Source: Filomicrobium sp.
Lineage (GTDB): Bacteria > Pseudomonadota > Alphaproteobacteria > Rhizobiales > Hyphomicrobiaceae
DNA length: 64,000 bases
Direction of reading: 5' to 3'
NCBI GenBank assembly: GCA_029287535.1
Contig: JARFQY010000266.1
Span: 1 to 64,000 of the forward strand
Made by a program: the position numbers and the translations under genes. The notes below the pieces were generated by a model, which saw nothing but the letters and a program-made list of their open reading frames with translations, was not told where the DNA came from and ran no database searches. The number at the start of each line of letters is the position of its first letter. Positions within the stretch are counted from its first letter, which is position 1. Below are positions 16,867 to 25,322 of this stretch, piece by piece.

Positions 16867-17895
16867 ATGGCCCGAGGGCGCACCAAGCGCGGAGCCGACT
16901 ACGGAGAGTTCTGGCCGGGTTATGTCGATGCCCTGTCAACGTTGCTGCTCGTCGTCACGTTCTTGATGTCGATCTTCATGCTGGCGCAGTACTTCGCGAC
17001 CCAGGAAGCATCCGGCAAGGATACGGCACTTAAGCGTCTCACCCGCCAAATAGCCGAACTCACGAGCATCCTGTCCCTGGAGCGCGGAAAAACAAAATCC
17101 GCTGAAGACGAACTTGCGGCGCTTCAAGCGTCGTTGGCGTCATTGCAGGAAGAGAACACGAAGCTCTCAGGCTTCGCCCTGACCGAAGACGAAGCCAAGA
17201 AGGCCGCCAACGCGCGCATATCAGGTCTTTCAGCCGACCTCGAAAACCAAAAGGAGATCACCTCCGAGGCGCTCGCCAAGGTTGATCTGCTCAATCAGCA
17301 GCTGCTCGCACTGCGCCGCCAGATCGCGGCCCTGAATGAAGCTCTGGAAGCCAGCGAGAGAAAGGACCAAAAAGCCCAGGACCGCATCAAGGACCTTGGC
17401 CAGCGTCTCAACGCGGCACTCGCCAGACAGGTTCAAGAGTTGAAGCGCTACCGGTCGGACTTCTTCGGCCGCCTGCGCGAGCTGCTCGCAGGCCGCAAGG
17501 ATATCCGGGTCGTTGGCGACCGGTTTGTTTTCCAATCCGAAGTCTTGTTTCCTTCAGGCAGCGACGAAATGACTGTCGATGGCCTTGCTGCCATGGACCA
17601 GCTCGCGTCTGCCATTCGCGAACTGGAACGTCAGATTCCCCGCGAGATTAACTGGGCCTTGCAGGTTGACGGGCATACCGATATTCGGCCGATCAACACG
17701 CCGGAATTCCCCTCGAACTGGGAGTTGTCGACGGCACGCGCGATGTCCGTGGTGCGCTATTTGATCTCCCGCGGAGTTCCCCCGAGAAGGCTCGTCGCTG
17801 CGGGCTATGGGGAATTCGCACCATTGGTGCGTGGCAATGATTCCGATTCCCTTCGCAAGAACCGGCGTATCGAACTCAAACTAACGAACCGGTAA
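16867..17895 (+). CDS. MotB-like protein with OmpA peptidoglycan-binding domain
   Basis: Partner of the preceding channel protein; its ATG directly follows that gene's stop. The 342 residues have an N-terminal membrane helix (about 15-40) with a conserved Asp in PGYVDALSTLLLVVTFLMS, typical of proton-conducting MotB/TolR subunits. A long coiled coil follows (about 50-190), then a C-terminal OmpA-like domain (about 215-342) with VDGHTDIRP, NWELSTARAMSVVRYLI and RKNRRIELKL. The domain order matches stator or energiser units that anchor in peptidoglycan. The work it powers cannot be told from sequence. Confidence 0.88.
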   Translation: MARGRTKRGADYGEFWPGYVDALSTLLLVVTFLMSIFMLAQYFATQEASGKDTALKRLTRQIAELTSILSLERGKTKSAEDELAALQASLASLQEENTKLSGFALTEDEAKKAANARISGLSADLENQKEITSEALAKVDLLNQQLLALRRQIAALNEALEASERKDQKAQDRIKDLGQRLNAALARQVQELKRYRSDFFGRLRELLAGRKDIRVVGDRFVFQSEVLFPSGSDEMTVDGLAAMDQLASAIRELERQIPREINWALQVDGHTDIRPINTPEFPSNWELSTARAMSVVRYLISRGVPPRRLVAAGYGEFAPLVRGNDSDSLRKNRRIELKLTNR

Positions 17896-18159
17896 CCACA
17901 AATCATACTGAAGTCTTAGCCAAGCTCTCCGCTAATGAATCCGTTCATAAGCTTGAGTAAAACAACGGTGGACAGTGATCCTAAGCATTGTTCCCTGTGT
18001 TATGTTGTCGAGCTAGAAAATTGGTCTAATCTATATCCGTAAAGACGCGACGATAGGCGTTAACCAAACCGATACCTTGACAAAGTCGAGTCATAGTGCG
18101 GCAATGCACGATAAACTTGTTGCACCGCACAATGATCTGCACGCTTGCGAAAGATGCCG

Positions 18160-19545
18160 ATGAATTATCATGCATATGAACTTGCGCATGCTTTGATTTC
18201 GCCGATGCGGCTTGCTGCGCAAGGTCTAAAGTTGCAAATGCAGTTGCCGTTCAATCCACTCTCGATGACCCCGTTGGGCAAATCGATCGCAGCGGCTGTT
18301 GACGTGTTCGAAGGCATCACCCGCCGCTATGGCAAACCTGAGTGGGACATCGAAAGCACGCTCATTGACGGCATGAGCGTCCCTGTCCGAGTTGACACCG
18401 CTGTCCATAAGCCGTTCTGCAATCTCACGCATTTCTCGAAGGACGAGTGGGTCGCCAATCGTTTCAATGATCCGAAAGTGCTGATCGTCGCGCCGATGTC
18501 GGGCCATTACGCCACACTTTTGCGGGGCACCGTCGAAGCCATGCTCCCCGAGCATGACGTGTACATTACGGATTGGATCGACGCGCGCGAGATTCCCGTC
18601 ACCGAAGGCCGCTTCGATCTCGACGACTATATCGATTACGTCATCGAGTTCATTCGATACCTTGGCCCCCGCACACATGTCATCGCGGTCTGCCAACCTG
18701 CTGTGCCGGTCCTTGCCGCTGCCGCCGTAATGGCCCGCGAAGAGGATGAGTTCCAACCCATGTCGATGACCCTGATCGGGGGCCCCATCGATACGCGTCG
18801 CAATCCGACGGCGGTCAACCAGCTCGCCGAACAGAAATCACCGGAATGGTTCGAGCAAAACGTCATCTCGCTCGTACCCTTCCCGAATCCAGGTTTCATG
18901 CGCCGCGTCTATCCGGGCTTCGTGCAGCTGACGGGCTTCATGACCATGAACCTGGAGCGCCATACCAAGGCGCACCTCGAACTGTTCGATAACCTGGTCA
19001 CCGGCGACTGCGACAGCGTCGCTCAGCATCGCTCGTTCTATGAGGAGTATCTCGCGGTTATGGATTTGACCGCGGAATTCTACCTGCAGACAGTCCAGAC
19101 GGTCTTCCAAAAGCACTCGCTGCCGCAAGGCACGATGATGCATCGTAACAAGCGCGTTGACTGCTCCAAAATCCGCAGAACCGCGCTACTTACTATCGAA
19201 GGCGAACGCGACGATATCTCCGGCCGCGGTCAGACTGAAGCCGCTCACGACCTTTGCGGCAACCTGCCTTATGACGACAAGTATCACTATGTCCAACCCG
19301 GTGTCGGCCATTACGGTGTCTTCAACGGCCGCCGCTGGCGTACGGAAATCCAGCCGCGCATTCGCGACTTCATTCACTCCACCGAGTTTCGCCGAGATCG
19401 CGGAATAACCGGAGGCATGTCGAAGGCGAACGGAAAGGCCTTGAACGGTCACAGCCAACAGCCCGCTTATCAATCATTGCAGGATGAGGACCACGATATT
19501 CCCGAATGGGATCGCGCCGACATCACTGCCATGAAGCATCGCTAA
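18160..19545 (+). CDS. phaZ: Intracellular polyhydroxybutyrate depolymerase
   Basis: Enzyme that mobilises stored poly-3-hydroxybutyrate granules. The 461-residue protein belongs to the cytosolic PhaZ family, with the N-terminal YHAYELAHALISPMRLAA region and an alpha/beta-hydrolase fold. The nucleophile is Cys178 in VCQPAVP, replacing the serine of ordinary lipases. Further family blocks are ITDWIDAREIP, GGPIDTRRNPT and HYGVFNGRRWR. The last 40 residues form a polar tail beyond the usual end. Start set at ATG 18160; an in-frame ATG at 18154 is also possible. It implies that the organism stores PHB. Confidence 0.93.
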   Translation: MNYHAYELAHALISPMRLAAQGLKLQMQLPFNPLSMTPLGKSIAAAVDVFEGITRRYGKPEWDIESTLIDGMSVPVRVDTAVHKPFCNLTHFSKDEWVANRFNDPKVLIVAPMSGHYATLLRGTVEAMLPEHDVYITDWIDAREIPVTEGRFDLDDYIDYVIEFIRYLGPRTHVIAVCQPAVPVLAAAAVMAREEDEFQPMSMTLIGGPIDTRRNPTAVNQLAEQKSPEWFEQNVISLVPFPNPGFMRRVYPGFVQLTGFMTMNLERHTKAHLELFDNLVTGDCDSVAQHRSFYEEYLAVMDLTAEFYLQTVQTVFQKHSLPQGTMMHRNKRVDCSKIRRTALLTIEGERDDISGRGQTEAAHDLCGNLPYDDKYHYVQPGVGHYGVFNGRRWRTEIQPRIRDFIHSTEFRRDRGITGGMSKANGKALNGHSQQPAYQSLQDEDHDIPEWDRADITAMKHR

Positions 19546-19560
19546 AGCGTCGCGAAGGCC

Positions 19561-21450
19561 CTACTCGGCAGCTTCCAATCCGAATTGCAGCTCGGCGAGA
19601 CGCCCGTAGAGCCCGCCGGCCTGCGACAACGTTCTGTGGTTGCCAATCTCAACGATACGACCATCCTCGATGACGATGATCCGGTCTGCCTGCTTCACGG
19701 TCGCAAGCCGGTGCGCGATAACGAGCGTCGTGCGCCCGAGCATGACCTCCTCCAGCGCCTTTTGGACCTCCTGCTCACTTTCCGCATCGAGCGAACTCGT
19801 CGCTTCATCGAGCAGCAGGATCGGCGCATCGCGAAGAAGCGCCCGCGCCAGCGCGATACGTTGCCGTTGACCTCCAGAAAGCGTCACCCCGCGTTCGCCT
19901 AGCCGCGTCTCATAGCCTTGCGGCAGCTCACGAATGAACTCATCTGCATGAGCTGCAACGGCGGCAGCCTCGATCTGCTCCAAAGACGCATGTGATTCAC
20001 CGTACTGAATGTTTTCGGCAACGGTGTCAGCAAACAGTGCGACGTCCTGGGGCACGAGCGCGATTAATCCGCGGACTTCTTCCAACCGGGCCTTGGAGAT
20101 ATCGACACCGTCCATCATGACGCGTCCAGACGCCGGATCGAAAAAGCGTAGCAGCAAATTGAAGATTGTCGTCTTGCCGGCTCCTGAGGGACCAACAAGC
20201 GCTACGGTCTCGCCGGGTTCAACAACAAACGAGACGTCCCGAAGCGCCGATTCATCGGGGCGGGTCGGATAGAAGAAGGTGACATTCTCAAATGCGACCC
20301 GGCCCTCGACAGGTTTCGGTAGCTCGACCGGGTTCGGCGGCGAAGCTATTTCCGGCGTCACCGCCAACAATTCCATCAGCCGCTCGGACGCTCCCGCCGC
20401 CTGGCTTATCTCACCCCAAACCTCGGATAGCTCCGCCAGCGCCCCAGCCGCGAACACAGCATAAAGGACAAACTGGCTAAGCCGCCCCGCAGTCATTTCG
20501 CCCGCGACGACCGAGGACGCGCCGTACCACAGCACGCCGACGATACTCGCCGTTACCAAGGCGATCGCCAACGCGGTTAGTGCGGCCCGCGCGAAAAGTC
20601 TGGAGCGCGCCGCTTCGAAGGCACCTTCCACCGACGATGCATAGCGGCGCGACACTTCCGACTCATTCCCGAAGGCCTGCATGGTCCTGACAGCAGACAG
20701 GTTTTCTGCGGCATATGCCGAAGCATCCGCCAAGCTGTCCTGCGCCTCCCGCGAACGCCGCCGAACAAGTTTGCCCAGGGTCATCAGCGGCAGGACAATG
20801 GCGGGGATCGCAACCAGCACGAGCAAGGACAGCTCCCAGCTGGTGATCAACATCATCACCATCGCGCCAACGAGCATGATGACGTTGCGCAACAACTGGC
20901 TCAAAGCTGTCCCAGCCGCCGCCTTTATCTGAGTTGTATCGGCCGTCAGCCGGCTCATCATCTCCCCGGAGTGAGAGCGCTCAAAAAAGGCCGGCCCCAA
21001 CCGGGCAAGGTGCGCGAACACGTCGCTGCGGACATCCGAGACCACCCGCTCACCGAGCCAATTGACGAAATAGAAGCGCAGCGAACTGGCCGCCGCCAAT
21101 ATCAGCCCGATCACGATCAGCATTGCGAAATACTGTCCGATCAAAGCCCCATTGGTTCCTACGAAGCCATGGTCGATCATCCGCCTCACGGCCATCGGCA
21201 CACTGAGCATGGCAAGCGCGGATATGACCAAAGCCGCACCTGCACCCGACAGAACCCAGGGATGACCCAAGACATAAGGCTTGAGGCCCATCAGCGGCTT
21301 CAGCGATCGGCGCCGTGCTTCGGCTTCATCACCGTTCCTGGACGTCTTTTTCTTCAAGGGGGTACTCTCTGATCGACTATTGGCTTCAAATGCGTAGCGC
21401 GCCACACGATGTGTTGCCCAAAAGATGCCCAACCTGCGCGGCCGCGACAA
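19561..21450 (-). CDS. ABC transporter, fused membrane and ATPase domains (MsbA-like exporter)
   Basis: Half-transporter of the ABCB/MsbA type, 629 residues, probably acting as a homodimer to export a lipid or drug-like compound. Six membrane helices lie between about 60 and 350. The ATPase domain has Walker A (GPSGAGKTT), the Q-loop ([10 protein letters not shown]), the signature [16 protein letters not shown], Walker B ([12 protein letters not shown]) and the H-loop (VIAHRLATV). The substrate is not readable. The upstream 50 residues are polar and variable; the TTG at 21450 is only one possible start, so the N-terminus is uncertain. It is convergent with phaZ. Confidence 0.9.
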   Translation of the reverse strand: MSRPRRLGIFWATHRVARYAFEANSRSESTPLKKKTSRNGDEAEARRRSLKPLMGLKPYVLGHPWVLSGAGAALVISALAMLSVPMAVRRMIDHGFVGTNGALIGQYFAMLIVIGLILAAASSLRFYFVNWLGERVVSDVRSDVFAHLARLGPAFFERSHSGEMMSRLTADTTQIKAAAGTALSQLLRNVIMLVGAMVMMLITSWELSLLVLVAIPAIVLPLMTLGKLVRRRSREAQDSLADASAYAAENLSAVRTMQAFGNESEVSRRYASSVEGAFEAARSRLFARAALTALAIALVTASIVGVLWYGASSVVAGEMTAGRLSQFVLYAVFAAGALAELSEVWGEISQAAGASERLMELLAVTPEIASPPNPVELPKPVEGRVAFENVTFFYPTRPDESALRDVSFVVEPGETVALVGPSGAGKTTIFNLLLRFFDPASGRVMMDGVDISKARLEEVRGLIALVPQDVALFADTVAENIQYGESHASLEQIEAAAVAAHADEFIRELPQGYETRLGERGVTLSGGQRQRIALARALLRDAPILLLDEATSSLDAESEQEVQKALEEVMLGRTTLVIAHRLATVKQADRIIVIEDGRIVEIGNHRTLSQAGGLYGRLAELQFGLEAAE

Positions 21451-21612
21451 GAACGATTCTAAATCCGGCAGTCAAAACGTAGCGATGGATACGCTACGCC
21501 GCAACATCGATGCGACAGCAGGCTCATGCCCTTGTGTTTGGCGGGATTTCAGATTATCAAGCTCGCTTGGAATCCCAGATAGCCACCCTCGATGCCCCGG
21601 CCACCTCGAAAA

Positions 21613-21632
21613 GGTGCCGCCCGGCGGGCACC
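21613..21632 (+). promoter_or_regulatory. Leader hairpin just before rpmE
   Basis: GGTGCC at 21613-21618 and GGCACC at 21627-21632 can pair, closing a short GC-rich hairpin 17 bases before the chosen rpmE start. A second, weaker hairpin (GGATT with AATCC around a CAAGctcgCTTG core) lies at about 21542-21575. Ribosomal-protein leaders often act in autogenous control; that this one does so is inference. Confidence 0.35.
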
Positions 21633-21649
21633 ACGGAATGGATCAAACG

Positions 21650-21874
21650 ATGAAGAAAGACCCTGATTTCCACCCCCATTACCACCAGGTCAAGGTGGTC
21701 ATGACCGATGGCACCGAGTTCGTCACCTACTCGACCTATGGTCAGGAGGGCGACACGATTACCCTCGATATCGACCCGAATTCGCACCCGGCCTGGACCG
21801 GCGGCGACCAGAAATTGATGGACCGCGGCGGTCGTCTGTCCCGTTTCAAGAAAAAGTTCGAGGGCATGTTTTAG
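21650..21874 (+). CDS. rpmE: 50S ribosomal protein L31
   Basis: Small protein of the large ribosomal subunit at the bridge with the small subunit. The 74 residues contain the family blocks [42 protein letters not shown] and [11 protein letters not shown]. It lacks the zinc-binding cysteines found in some L31 proteins, as is usual for alphaproteobacteria. Start set at ATG 21650 (MKKDP); an ATG four codons upstream (21638) is possible. The much longer upstream reading frame is not supported by homology. It is followed by a strong terminator. Confidence 0.95.
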   Translation: MKKDPDFHPHYHQVKVVMTDGTEFVTYSTYGQEGDTITLDIDPNSHPAWTGGDQKLMDRGGRLSRFKKKFEGMF

Positions 21875-21904
21875 ACGAACGCACCGACACGATCGCAAAA
21901 ACAA

Positions 21905-21937
21905 AAAGGCCCGGGACAACTCCGGGCCTTTCCTTTT
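21905..21937 (+). terminator. Intrinsic terminator after rpmE, probably two-way
   Basis: AAAGGCCCGG at 21905-21914 pairs with CCGGGCCTTT at 21922-21931 across a seven-base loop, followed by CCTTTTT. On the opposite strand the hairpin is also followed by a T run, so it can serve the convergent DUF1465 gene, which stops at 21964, as well as rpmE. Confidence 0.9.
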
Positions 21938-21963
21938 TCGCGGTGAAGCACCAAACGCGTTCG

Positions 21964-22503
21964 TCAATCACCGAAGGCTTGGCGCAGCATGTGCATCTGC
22001 TCCGCCACAGGATTGGCTGGCGTTGGCTCAGCACGATCTTCGGTCTTTTCACCTGCCACCGCCCGATCGAGCGTGACAATACGATCATGCAGCGCAAAGC
22101 TGCGCTCTATGAGGTCCTGCAGCGCCGAGGGCAACTCCTCAAACCGCTTGATGTGCCCGGGGCGTCCAATTGCCTTGAGTTTGACCCTCCGCCTTTTGCG
22201 GCGCGCCTCCTCTGCGTCTATCTCGCCCTCTTTCAAGGCACGGCGGATAAGAAGCCAGGAAGCCAGATCAAGAAGCCGCGTCGTAAGGCGCATACTCTCG
22301 GTTGCATAAAGCACCGACAGTGGCGGCTTCAGCGCCTTTGATTCCCGACGGCCAGCCCCGTCAAGGTAGGTTGCCACCTCCTCGACCAGCGCCATACCCT
22401 CGCGAAACACGATGTCGAATTGTTGGGAGGCCTCGAAGCGCTCACCGAATGAGATCGTCACACGATCTTCCAGGGGACCATCAAGGCGGACAGACTTGTT
22501 CAT
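21964..22503 (-). CDS. DUF1465 family protein
   Basis: A 179-residue cytosolic protein matching the DUF1465 family of alphaproteobacteria: RVTISFGERFEASQQFD, FREGMALVEEVATYLDG, SMRLTTRLLDLASWLLIRRAL and a C-terminal PVAEQMHMLRQAFG. Start set at ATG 22503 (MNKSVRLDG) because the extra upstream residues are not family-like. Function is unknown. It is regularly found next to rpmE and a DUF1192 gene, as here. It ends just before the two-way terminator shared with rpmE. Confidence 0.88.
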   Translation of the reverse strand: MNKSVRLDGPLEDRVTISFGERFEASQQFDIVFREGMALVEEVATYLDGAGRRESKALKPPLSVLYATESMRLTTRLLDLASWLLIRRALKEGEIDAEEARRKRRRVKLKAIGRPGHIKRFEELPSALQDLIERSFALHDRIVTLDRAVAGEKTEDRAEPTPANPVAEQMHMLRQAFGD

Positions 22504-22926
22504 GTGGTACAACGCTACTTGAGTTACCGAAGCTCTTACTAAGACTAAGCTCAAAACCTAACTTGGCATAGTTAACAAGAAGGCCCAAAACGAGGCACCG
22601 TAAAATTCTCCCCGTGATTCTTCTCCAGGGCCGGTCGGTCCAAGCAGGAACCAACCGAGCCCGGTGAGTTTATGCAAAAGTGATGCAAGCAAAAAAACGA
22701 GCCGCTTTGGGGCAGCGGCTCTCAAGTCGAAAGGGAGGCGTCTAGGGCTGGTGGAGAACCACCTGAGCTCCAGATCACAGGAAGCTTTAACCCTAACTCT
22801 CGCCAGCCTAAGGAAGGCTTAATCTGCATTGGCGGCAAATCCTGCCGCGTCCCGTTCGTGTCGCGACAACAATGACGTCGTGCGCAGCAACAAAGCTCAA
22901 AGTTGTTAGCCGCACAGTTTGCAGAC
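22504..22926. other. Non-coding stretch with 3' region of the DUF1192 gene
   Basis: About 420 bases between the DUF1192 stop (22927) and the DUF1465 start (22503), both on the minus strand. No convincing protein frame is visible. The right part, 22722-22926, precedes a clear minus-strand terminator at 22690-22721 and contains a hairpin (plus-strand 22832-22837 with 22843-22848). It may therefore be a long 3' UTR or a small RNA. The left part should hold the promoter of the DUF1465 gene. Confidence 0.55.
22690..22721 (-). terminator. Intrinsic terminator, minus strand
   Basis: On the minus strand AGCGGCTC follows GAGCCGCT after a seven-base loop (plus-strand arms 22699-22706 and 22714-22721) and is followed by G and seven T. 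It is about 205 bases beyond the DUF1192 stop, so either that transcript has a long 3' end or a separate small RNA ends here. Confidence 0.85.
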
Positions 22927-23115
22927 TCATCCCTTGAAAAGCTGCGCCGCGGCTTCCTGCTGCGCCTGCTTGCGCGAAATCTCGCCTTCGACCCGCTCGA
23001 TCTCCGCGCGAAGTGCCGCGATACGCGCCTCCAGCTCGGCCAGCCCGAGCGCTGAAAGATCCTCTCCGACGACGACACCGGTCTTTGACTTCTGAACAGC
23101 CTCATCCCAATCCAT
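22927..23115 (-). CDS. DUF1192 family protein
   Basis: A 62-residue protein of the DUF1192 family. It has an acidic start (MDWDEAVQ), the signature VVGEDLSALGLAELEARIAAL and a short coiled coil ending AAAQLFKG. The start at 23115 follows GGAGAAGC, a good ribosome-binding site; a longer frame upstream is not needed. The family is restricted to alphaproteobacteria and is of unknown function. It is divergent from the quinone oxidoreductase gene, as in relatives. Confidence 0.88.
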   Translation of the reverse strand: MDWDEAVQKSKTGVVVGEDLSALGLAELEARIAALRAEIERVEGEISRKQAQQEAAAQLFKG

Positions 23116-23301
23116 AACGCTTCTCCTGCTCACCACTTCATCAGATTGCCACGCCCGTCCACTTTGGCGCCAGCCCGCTGATGGATGGGTGCAGCTTCAC
23201 AACCGAACTGCTGCGTGCCGACGACTAACGAGTTGCCACCGCGCCCGCCCGCTGGCATGCCTTGGGTCAACATGGACCGCCAGACAAAGAAGGACCCTGA
23301 T

Positions 23302-24300
23302 ATGGCCGACCTGCCCGCAACCATGGCCGCAATCTCAATCGATGGAAAAGGCGGCCCGGAAGTACTGAAACCGGTCACCCTGCCGACGCCCGCCCCCGCC
23401 CAAGAGCAGGTCCTCATCAAGGTCATGGCGGCCGGCATCAATCGCCCGGACATCATGCAACGTCAGGGACTATATCCGGCCCCGAAAGGCCACTCTGAAA
23501 TCCCAGGGCTTGAAGTGGCCGGAGTCGTTGCCGCAACCGCCCCCGGCGCCACGCGCTTCAAGCCCGGCGACAAGGTCATGGCCCTGGTCAACGGCGGCGG
23601 CTATGCAGAATTCTGCCTGGCCGAAGAGGCCTGCTGCCTGGCTGTGCCCGACAGCCTTCCCATGGATCAGGCCGGCGGCTTTGCCGAAACGTTCTTCACC
23701 GTCTGGCACAACGTCTTCGAGCGCGCCCACCTCACAGCCGGCGAATGGTTCATGGTCCATGGCGGCACGTCCGGTATCGGCGTCACCGCCATCCAGCTCG
23801 CCAAGGCCTTTGGTGCCCACGTCTTGACCACTGCTGGTTCCGATGAAAAGTGCCAGGCCTGCCGAGAATTGGGAGCCGATGTTGCAGTCAATTACCGAAC
23901 TGAAGACTTCGTCGAGAAAGCCAAAGCCGCCGCCGGCAAGGCGGGCATCAATGTCATCCTCGACATGGTCGGTGGTGACTACATCGCCAAGAACATAGCC
24001 TGCCTTGGCGATGACGGCAGAATGGTCAACATTGCCTATCAAAAGGGCTCCAAAGCCGAAGTCGATTTTCTGAGGGTGATGCTGAAGCGACTGACCATTA
24101 CCGGGTCGACCTTGCGCATACGCCCCACCGAAGTAAAAGGCCGTATCGCCCGCGGCCTCGAGGAGTATGTCCTGCCGATGCTGGTGGATGGTCGCGTCAA
24201 GGTGGTCATGGATTCAACCTACCCGATGCACGAAGCCGGCAAAGCCCACGCCCGCATGGAAGAAGGCACCCATATCGGCAAGATTGTACTGACGCTATAA
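23302..24300 (+). CDS. NAD(P)H quinone oxidoreductase, PIG3 family
   Basis: Zinc-free medium-chain dehydrogenase that reduces quinones with NADPH. The 332 residues show the GroES-like N-terminal part (VMAAGINRPDIMQRQG, PGLEVAGVV), the Rossmann domain with VHGGTSGIGVTAIQLAKAFGA, LGADVAVNYRTEDF and the C-terminal TYPMHEAGKAHARMEEGTHIGKIVL typical of PIG3. The start at 23302 is supported by AAGGA nine bases upstream; an in-frame upstream extension of 39 residues looks non-coding. It sits 15 bases before a HIT-family gene in the same direction. Confidence 0.92.
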   Translation: MADLPATMAAISIDGKGGPEVLKPVTLPTPAPAQEQVLIKVMAAGINRPDIMQRQGLYPAPKGHSEIPGLEVAGVVAATAPGATRFKPGDKVMALVNGGGYAEFCLAEEACCLAVPDSLPMDQAGGFAETFFTVWHNVFERAHLTAGEWFMVHGGTSGIGVTAIQLAKAFGAHVLTTAGSDEKCQACRELGADVAVNYRTEDFVEKAKAAAGKAGINVILDMVGGDYIAKNIACLGDDGRMVNIAYQKGSKAEVDFLRVMLKRLTITGSTLRIRPTEVKGRIARGLEEYVLPMLVDGRVKVVMDSTYPMHEAGKAHARMEEGTHIGKIVLTL

Positions 24301-24315
24301 ACGGAAAAAAGAAGC

Positions 24316-24738
24316 ATGATTGACGAACAGCTCGTCCTTCTCGAAACACCGAGTTGGACTTGGAGCCTCTTTCCCAACCAGAGCTATCTTGGTCGCGTCC
24401 AACTGACGCTTCGTCGCCAGTGCGATGGTTCACTGGCCCGGCTGACCCAAGAGGAGTGGGCCGACCTGCACCTCTGTCTCGGGACGTACGAGCGTTTCCT
24501 CGACACCCTGTTCAACCCAGATCGCTTTAACTACGAACAGCTCGGCAACGTGTGGACCCAGGTCCATGTTCACGCCATCCCGCGCTACAGCCGGTCCGTC
24601 ATATGGCAGGGTATCACGGTCGAAGACAGCCGTTGGGGCGATCACCCACTGCCAGAACCACCCACGCCCCTCGATGAGGCCGCGACGATGCAACTTGCTG
24701 AGAAAATGCGTCAGGAACTGCAGAATACCAGCGGTTAG
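24316..24738 (+). CDS. HIT-family protein
   Basis: A 140-residue histidine-triad type nucleotide-binding protein. The family usually hydrolyses or transfers nucleotidyl groups. The motif reads QVHVHAIPRY: the second and third histidines of the triad are present, including the usual nucleophile, while the first is Gln. The N-terminal half (SYLGRVQLTLRRQC, LTQEEWADL) matches HIT-like proteins found in alphaproteobacteria. It follows the oxidoreductase by 15 bases and is likely co-transcribed. Substrate unknown. Confidence 0.82.
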   Translation: MIDEQLVLLETPSWTWSLFPNQSYLGRVQLTLRRQCDGSLARLTQEEWADLHLCLGTYERFLDTLFNPDRFNYEQLGNVWTQVHVHAIPRYSRSVIWQGITVEDSRWGDHPLPEPPTPLDEAATMQLAEKMRQELQNTSG

Positions 24739-24756
24739 TGCGGTTCTATCCGAAAG

Positions 24757-25104
24757 TTATCCCCAGTCGATCGGAGCTTCCTCGCCGGCTTCGAGAAAGC
24801 GCCGAATTTGCTTCTCGTAGTGCCGGAGCCAATGCTCGAAATACGCCATGTCCTTGCTTGCCGCGGCTTCAAACTGCGCGGGGCCTCGTGCCGCGACCTT
24901 CAAGGCGACGCCAATGGTGTCCCGCAGTAACAGAGCGTCCTCGCGCGACATACCGACTTTCACGTCATCGGCGTCCGCATCCGTGAACGGGTGCACGAGT
25001 ACGAACTGAAACGCGCTCTCGACCAGCGCGACGTTCGGGTCTCGGCCCTGAGCGGCGTCAGCCGACGGCTGCGATTTATTCAGCCATATGATGTTTTCCG
25101 ACAT
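24757..25104 (-). CDS. Hypothetical protein, 115 residues
   Basis: I do not recognise this protein. It is soluble, acidic and mixed helix/strand, with a stretch FQFVLVHPFTDADADDVKVGMSREDALLLRDTIGVAL in the middle and an aromatic C-terminal helix (YFEHWLRHYEKQIRRFLEAGEE). The start at 25104 is preceded by GGTGG; a longer frame upstream has no such support. It is convergent with the HIT gene, with 18 bases between the two stops. Codon use matches the neighbours, so it is probably a real gene of narrow distribution. Confidence 0.65.
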   Translation of the reverse strand: MSENIIWLNKSQPSADAAQGRDPNVALVESAFQFVLVHPFTDADADDVKVGMSREDALLLRDTIGVALKVAARGPAQFEAAASKDMAYFEHWLRHYEKQIRRFLEAGEEAPIDWG

Positions 25105-25245
25105 AAGCCACCGTTCAAAATTTAAGCAAGACTCAGAACGCAGTCCCCAAGGTACTGGACTTGTCCAGCCAGCGCCCCATCCCAGGCGTAAGTTGTGCCC
25201 GCTGTTATGCGCTTTGGCCACACTTACCCAAGGCTGGCCGTGTTA

Positions 25246-25274
25246 TTGACACTTTCGAAATGGAATTCCCTAAA
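25246..25274 (+). promoter_or_regulatory. Candidate promoter for the lipoprotein hydrolase gene
   Basis: TTGACA at 25246-25251 and, 17 bases on, CCTAAA at 25269-25274. The -35 box is consensus, the -10 weak. The predicted start would leave a leader of about 40 bases before the gene. Confidence 0.35.
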
Positions 25275-25322
25275 GGTTTTGACGGTCGTAGGACCCTTTT
25301 GTTTTTAGTTTGGACGTAAACC

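Noticed and set aside
15811..17895. Zorya-like ZorA/ZorB anti-phage pair
   Set aside because: The pair shares the MotA/MotB design, but no zorC, zorD or zorE follows, and the neighbourhood (suhB, Sel1, gap) is housekeeping in Hyphomicrobiales.
18078..18106. Promoter before phaZ with TTGACA
   Set aside because: The -35 box is perfect, but at 16 to 18 bases downstream there is only a GC-rich stretch without a usable -10 box.
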